Origin: Prunus persica
Lineage: Eukaryota > Streptophyta > Magnoliopsida > Rosales > Rosaceae
Reading direction: 5' to 3'
Assembly (NCBI RefSeq): GCF_000346465.2
Contig: NC_034015.1
Span: forward strand, 11,756,637-11,820,636
DNA: 64,000 bases
In this document: positions 60,636 to 64,000 of the stretch, piece by piece
Layout of the letters: each line of letters starts with the position of its first letter
How positions within the stretch are numbered: the first letter of the stretch is position 1
Made by a program: the position numbers and the translations under genes
Notes under the pieces: model-generated
What the model was told of the DNA's origin: nothing
Database searches by the model: none
Seen by the model: the letters and a program-made list of their open reading frames with translations, nothing else

Positions 60636-62763
60636 TCATCTGGGTCTTTCTTGCCGAGAGCGGGAACTGTGAGCTTCTTCAATATGCCGAGTGAGAAGTG
60701 AAATCCCATAGTGTGAGGCACTTGAGGTAGCATAATAGGAAGTCACAGTGAGTTGAGTAAACCTTGGAAGTGCATAACCTGCAGAATCCACATTTTCAGG
60801 GAATTGAAAACGTTTCATCCAGAACTTAAAAAGAAAACCTTCATTGCATACAAAACCTAGAAACTCATGTGTATACAGTCCTTTATAACACGGAGTGGCA
60901 CATACTGAATCTTGTGTCAACTGATAAACTCAAAACCTAACCCAGATACAAATTGCAAATTCAATTACTGCTAGTTAAATTAGTCATGGAATTCTATATC
61001 TCAAGGTCTTACAACCGAGCACTATGAGATTGGATTGTGAAGGCAGCTTATTGACAGACAAGGTTATACTTGTATTGTACCCAATCTCAAAAGACTATGG
61101 AAAGAAGAAGACTCGCATACCAATACGAGATGAACTTCAAACCATTTGGCTCTCACTGTCTTGAAACTATGCAAACATGACCTATAATATTACTCCAACA
61201 ACAATGGTTCTAGCAATGCCACCTGAAGTGTGCAAGATGTAGAACCATATATCACTAACAATTAGTAATTGCCTCTTTTCTAGGCGACAGCTATTCTGAA
61301 GCCCCTACTCATAGGATTCAATGACACTAGATTCAACCAATAAGAATTGAATTTTCAATTTCAGGTAGAAGGCTGTTTGCAGTGGTTTAACCCAATCAAT
61401 GAGAAATTATGGCATGGAGATATGTGATCCATGATATCCAGGTGCTTCAGTAACTAAGGCTGGCCCTTTGTAATTGCAAGTCTTTATTTATGTATTATAC
61501 GGTAGAAACTTCATAACAGTGGAGATTAATGTTCATGCTACTAATAGTTAAAAAATAGAAAGGACATCATGTCATTTTGACCATTGACATACACTACTGC
61601 TAGAAGTGTAGGCATCCATACGATGCCAGGCCAATAGCCATGTATGGGCACAACCCCACATATGTAACTATCCAATGGGCAAGTTGAATCAGAAGAACTA
61701 GAATGTCATCTTAGATTTACTGAACTTCATAAATTTAAAAAAGTTTAATTGCTTTTGGTCATCATTTACGAAATACAAGTTCTTCAAGAGACCTAATGTA
61801 CACTAACATTTAAAATTTTTAAAAATAAAATCAAAATTATATGGGGAAACGTCCACTATACCGCTCTTACATCAAACATTTACCTATCCAAAAACTAAAT
61901 TCACTGTGGTCATTATACATTACCCTAACTACCCACCATGACTCCACATGCTCATTTTTTCTCTTTCTACAACTACTGCCCTCAAATTATATGTGCATCG
62001 TGTGTGTGTAAGCCATCTAGGCTTTTTTTTAATTTTAATTATATATATATATGTATATAAGTGACATACTGATGTTACAATATCATAAAAATGCCAAATG
62101 AGACTGAAGTTAAGAACATTGGGAAAAGATATTTAACTCAGGGTCTCAGATACGGAGAAATGTATTATATACATAGAAGGAACTTGGCTTAGTCTAAACT
62201 AGGTACAACCAAATAATTCAAGCACTTCTACTTTTATAGTACTTAACCAGTCCATGGCTGCTAAATGAGCGAACCATTTAATAAACAAAAAACGAAAAGA
62301 GCAACAACAAAGAGGAATGTAGAAAGATTCATCACGATCCCACACTAATGTAGACTTCTTTTAATCAAATGGAGAAAGACAGGATTTTTACCTCCAAATG
62401 CAGCACTGGCACCCGAAAACAGTAGCAGTGGAGGAAGCTGTGATTGAAAAAACAAAAATGAGCTAATTTGATGCACATAAGAATATGAATCTTTTTGTTT
62501 CTATAAATGCCAATATAACTTGAAGTGCATGGCAGGTTCAAAGAATGGGAAAACAAACAAGAAGGATATGAGACCTACCCCAACTAAGAAAGGAAGCCAC
62601 TTTGGGCCCTTCAATCGATTCTGAAGGTACGGGATCCCTGCAATCAAGTAACACTAAGCAATTTGCATATGAAAGCCCATAGTCTGCAAAGACAAAGGGA
62701 ATAAAGAATACCTGTATTGACGCCATGAACTGCACTAAGCATTCCACCAATACCAGAGCCAGC
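60636..62763 (-). CDS. Uncharacterised plant protein, possibly membrane-associated, last four exons (partial)
   Basis: Four exons with consistent GT-AG borders and phases: 62712-62763, 62579-62637, 62392-62437 and 60636-60778, giving 99 residues to a TGA. The sequence begins AGSGIGGMLSAVHG, continues IPYLQNRLKGPKWLPFLVG and LPPLLLFSGASAAFGG, then ...TVTSYYATSSASHYGISLL, and ends in a basic, Arg-rich tail. The hydrophobic Leu/Phe-rich stretch may be membrane-inserted. I do not recognise the family. The acceptor at 62764 implies at least one upstream exon, but only about 60 bp separate it from a gypsy LTR at 62824. The 5' exons either lie beyond the element, outside the window, or are lost. Intron 3 is about 1.6 kb. 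Confidence 0.65.
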
Positions 62764-62823
62764 CTATTCATACAGAAAATACTACAAAAGGTTAATCACT
62801 TGCATAACAAGCCACATCCATAT

Positions 62824-63215
62824 TGATGCAGGAGCATCTACGAAGCTCTCTAAGATTACTTAGGCCCATCAGTCAATTGAGCTAGGGTTCTATTTAATTT
62901 AAATTATTAGGTACTTCTTTTGTTTTCCTATTCTTACTAGGATTTGGTTTAATTTCCTATTTAGATTTTTAATTTCCTATGTCAATTAGGTTTTCTGTAT
63001 TCTAGTATAAATAGGCTAATTAGAGACTCTTGTATTTAGTTTTTGTTGATGAATATAATTTCAGACTTTAGTCTATAGAGTTTCTATTGGGATTTTGCCC
63101 TAGAACTCGGTTATCTTTGTTCCAACTTCGATTCTACTGCGTTATCCTTCTATCCTCTGTATTTTGGGTATGTTTGGGTCGCTGGACAGCAGCTTATAGC
63201 CACTGCCCTGCATCA
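62824..63215 (+). mobile_element. 5' LTR, 392 bp
   Basis: It starts TGATGCAGG and ends CCTGCATCA, a perfect 9-bp inverted pair. TATAAATAGG at about 63005-63014 is a TATA-like element suited to LTR promoters. Confidence 0.85.
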
Positions 63216-63218
63216 AAT

Positions 63219-63230
63219 TGGTATCAGAGC
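63219..63230 (+). other. Primer-binding site (initiator tRNA-Met type)
   Basis: TGGTATCAGAGC starts four bases after the LTR end. Confidence 0.92.
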
Positions 63231-63253
63231 CAGGTTAATCCTTGTTCCACAGC

Positions 63254-64000
63254 ATGGCTGGACGTGCTAGAGGTCGTGGACTAGGGAACCAAGCCCAACA
63301 CAGAGATGGCTGAGATGTGGCGTATGATGGAAGAGTTGTCGAGAGAGGTGCAAGCCCTCCAATGACAGGAACGCACGGATGCCTGTATGGAGATTCCGGA
63401 ACGCAACCGTGAACCCTTAGACATACCGGAAGGTGGTCATAAGGATGACTTTGAAGAAAAGGTAAACCCCTTTCATGAAGCTGGAAACCATGATGATGGT
63501 GATAGAGGCAGACTGGAAGGAGCAGTTCGCTCTAATTCTTCAGTTAGTTACCTAGATTTAGATGTTCCTCCCGTATTTGATCGTTGTTTAGAAGACGATT
63601 GTGAAGTTTGTTTTGAGGTGGAGTATACAAGAAAGTCTTGAAGGAACCTTTAGAGATGAGTTGACTTCTTGCGATACTTTTGAATATGTTGATTTTCTTG
63701 GGGTTGATGCTTTTGATTTGGAGATTGCCAACAACTTCGTTGATCGTGTCAATCTAATGGCTTTTGGATTGAACAGTTTTTGGGCTGCGAGGTTGTATGC
63801 AGTAGATAACTTGAATTGTTCTAAAAGGATTAAACATTCTAAGTATCTATTTCTTTGGAGTGGGAAGGTTCAATTTCAATGCCAAAGTTCTACAGACAGT
63901 TTATGTAAGTGGAGGTTGTGTTTGGACAGTTTTCAGCAAAAGGTTGGAATTCGAGGATGAATTCTTCACAATCCAGTGAAATTGATGCAAGAAAATAAAC
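63254..64000 (+). pseudogene. Gag-like remnant of gypsy-type element
   Basis: ATG at 63254 reads MAGRARGRGLGNQAQ, then meets a stop after 19 codons. A shifted frame continues with MWRMMEELSREVQALQ, typical of gypsy gag N-termini, and then an acidic stretch (63387-63641, with DLDVPPVFD). A third frame covers 63601-63960. No zinc knuckle, protease or reverse transcriptase appears in the window. Confidence 0.6.

Larger units (their letters stand above)
62824..64000 (+). mobile_element. Gypsy-type LTR element, 5' part, probably non-autonomous
   Basis: The LTR (62824-63215) and primer-binding site are followed by a short, broken gag-like region. By about 63900-63960 the sequence already resembles the end of an element's interior (a QQKVGIRG-like end) rather than continuing into protease or pol. 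The 3' LTR would lie beyond the window. Gypsy assignment rests on the gag style and is tentative. Confidence 0.6.

Noticed and set aside
1..64000. tRNA, rRNA, known microRNA precursors and CRISPR arrays
   Set aside because: I looked for tRNA arms beyond SINE boxes, rRNA cores and common plant microRNA strings and saw none; CRISPR arrays are not expected in plant nuclear DNA.

Overview
This is plant nuclear DNA, from a woody eudicot and probably Rosaceae. The evidence is AT-rich sequence, genes with many short GT-AG introns, long (GA)n/(CT)n tracts, and a dense mix of CACTA, hAT-like and PIF/Harbinger-like elements, tRNA-derived SINEs, copia and gypsy elements. The family-level assignment is inference from gene and repeat style only.

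Layout. 1-7634: two minus-strand copies of one CACTA (En/Spm) transposon. Each carries a captured, decayed piece of the proteasome-lid gene RPN6, and copy A ends inside a transposon gene of copy B. 7637-12092: SINEs, a 173-bp MITE, a single-finger C2H2 gene with a C-terminal EAR motif and a damaged zinc finger (8807-9418), and a 1.46-kb solo LTR. 13174-22542: a 23-exon kinesin-7 gene on the minus strand. 22543-27480: its leader and promoter, a SINE, a dead copia fragment, a MITE fragment and a solo LTR. 27480-36624: a plus-strand unit in which a 9-codon uORF, a 58-aa twin-Cx9C (NDUFAF8-like) ORF and the 756-aa RMC1/Mic1 ORF follow each other with little space. This looks like a natural polycistronic or conserved-upstream-ORF transcript and is the most interesting locus here.

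36625-45592 is gene-poor, with microsatellites and LTR debris. 45593-50547 is a decayed Sirevirus-type copia element arranged LTR-internal-LTR-short internal-LTR. 52461-53282 is a GIS/ZFP-type C2H2 zinc-finger gene. 53283-60635 is intergenic, with long GA tracts, a PIF-like MITE and a hAT-like MITE with an exact 8-bp target duplication. 60636-62763 holds the last four exons of an unrecognised, possibly membrane-associated plant gene. 62824-64000 is the 5' LTR, primer-binding site and gag-like start of a gypsy-type element that runs off the window.

The host genes form a plausible conserved neighbourhood. From memory, Arabidopsis has an RMC1 homologue next to a KIN-7 kinesin, and a GIS2-type zinc finger near a paralogous KIN-7. 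The genes are not one pathway: the kinesin acts on microtubules, RMC1 in late-endosome/vacuole RAB7 activation, the Cx9C protein probably in mitochondrial complex I assembly, and the zinc fingers in transcription.
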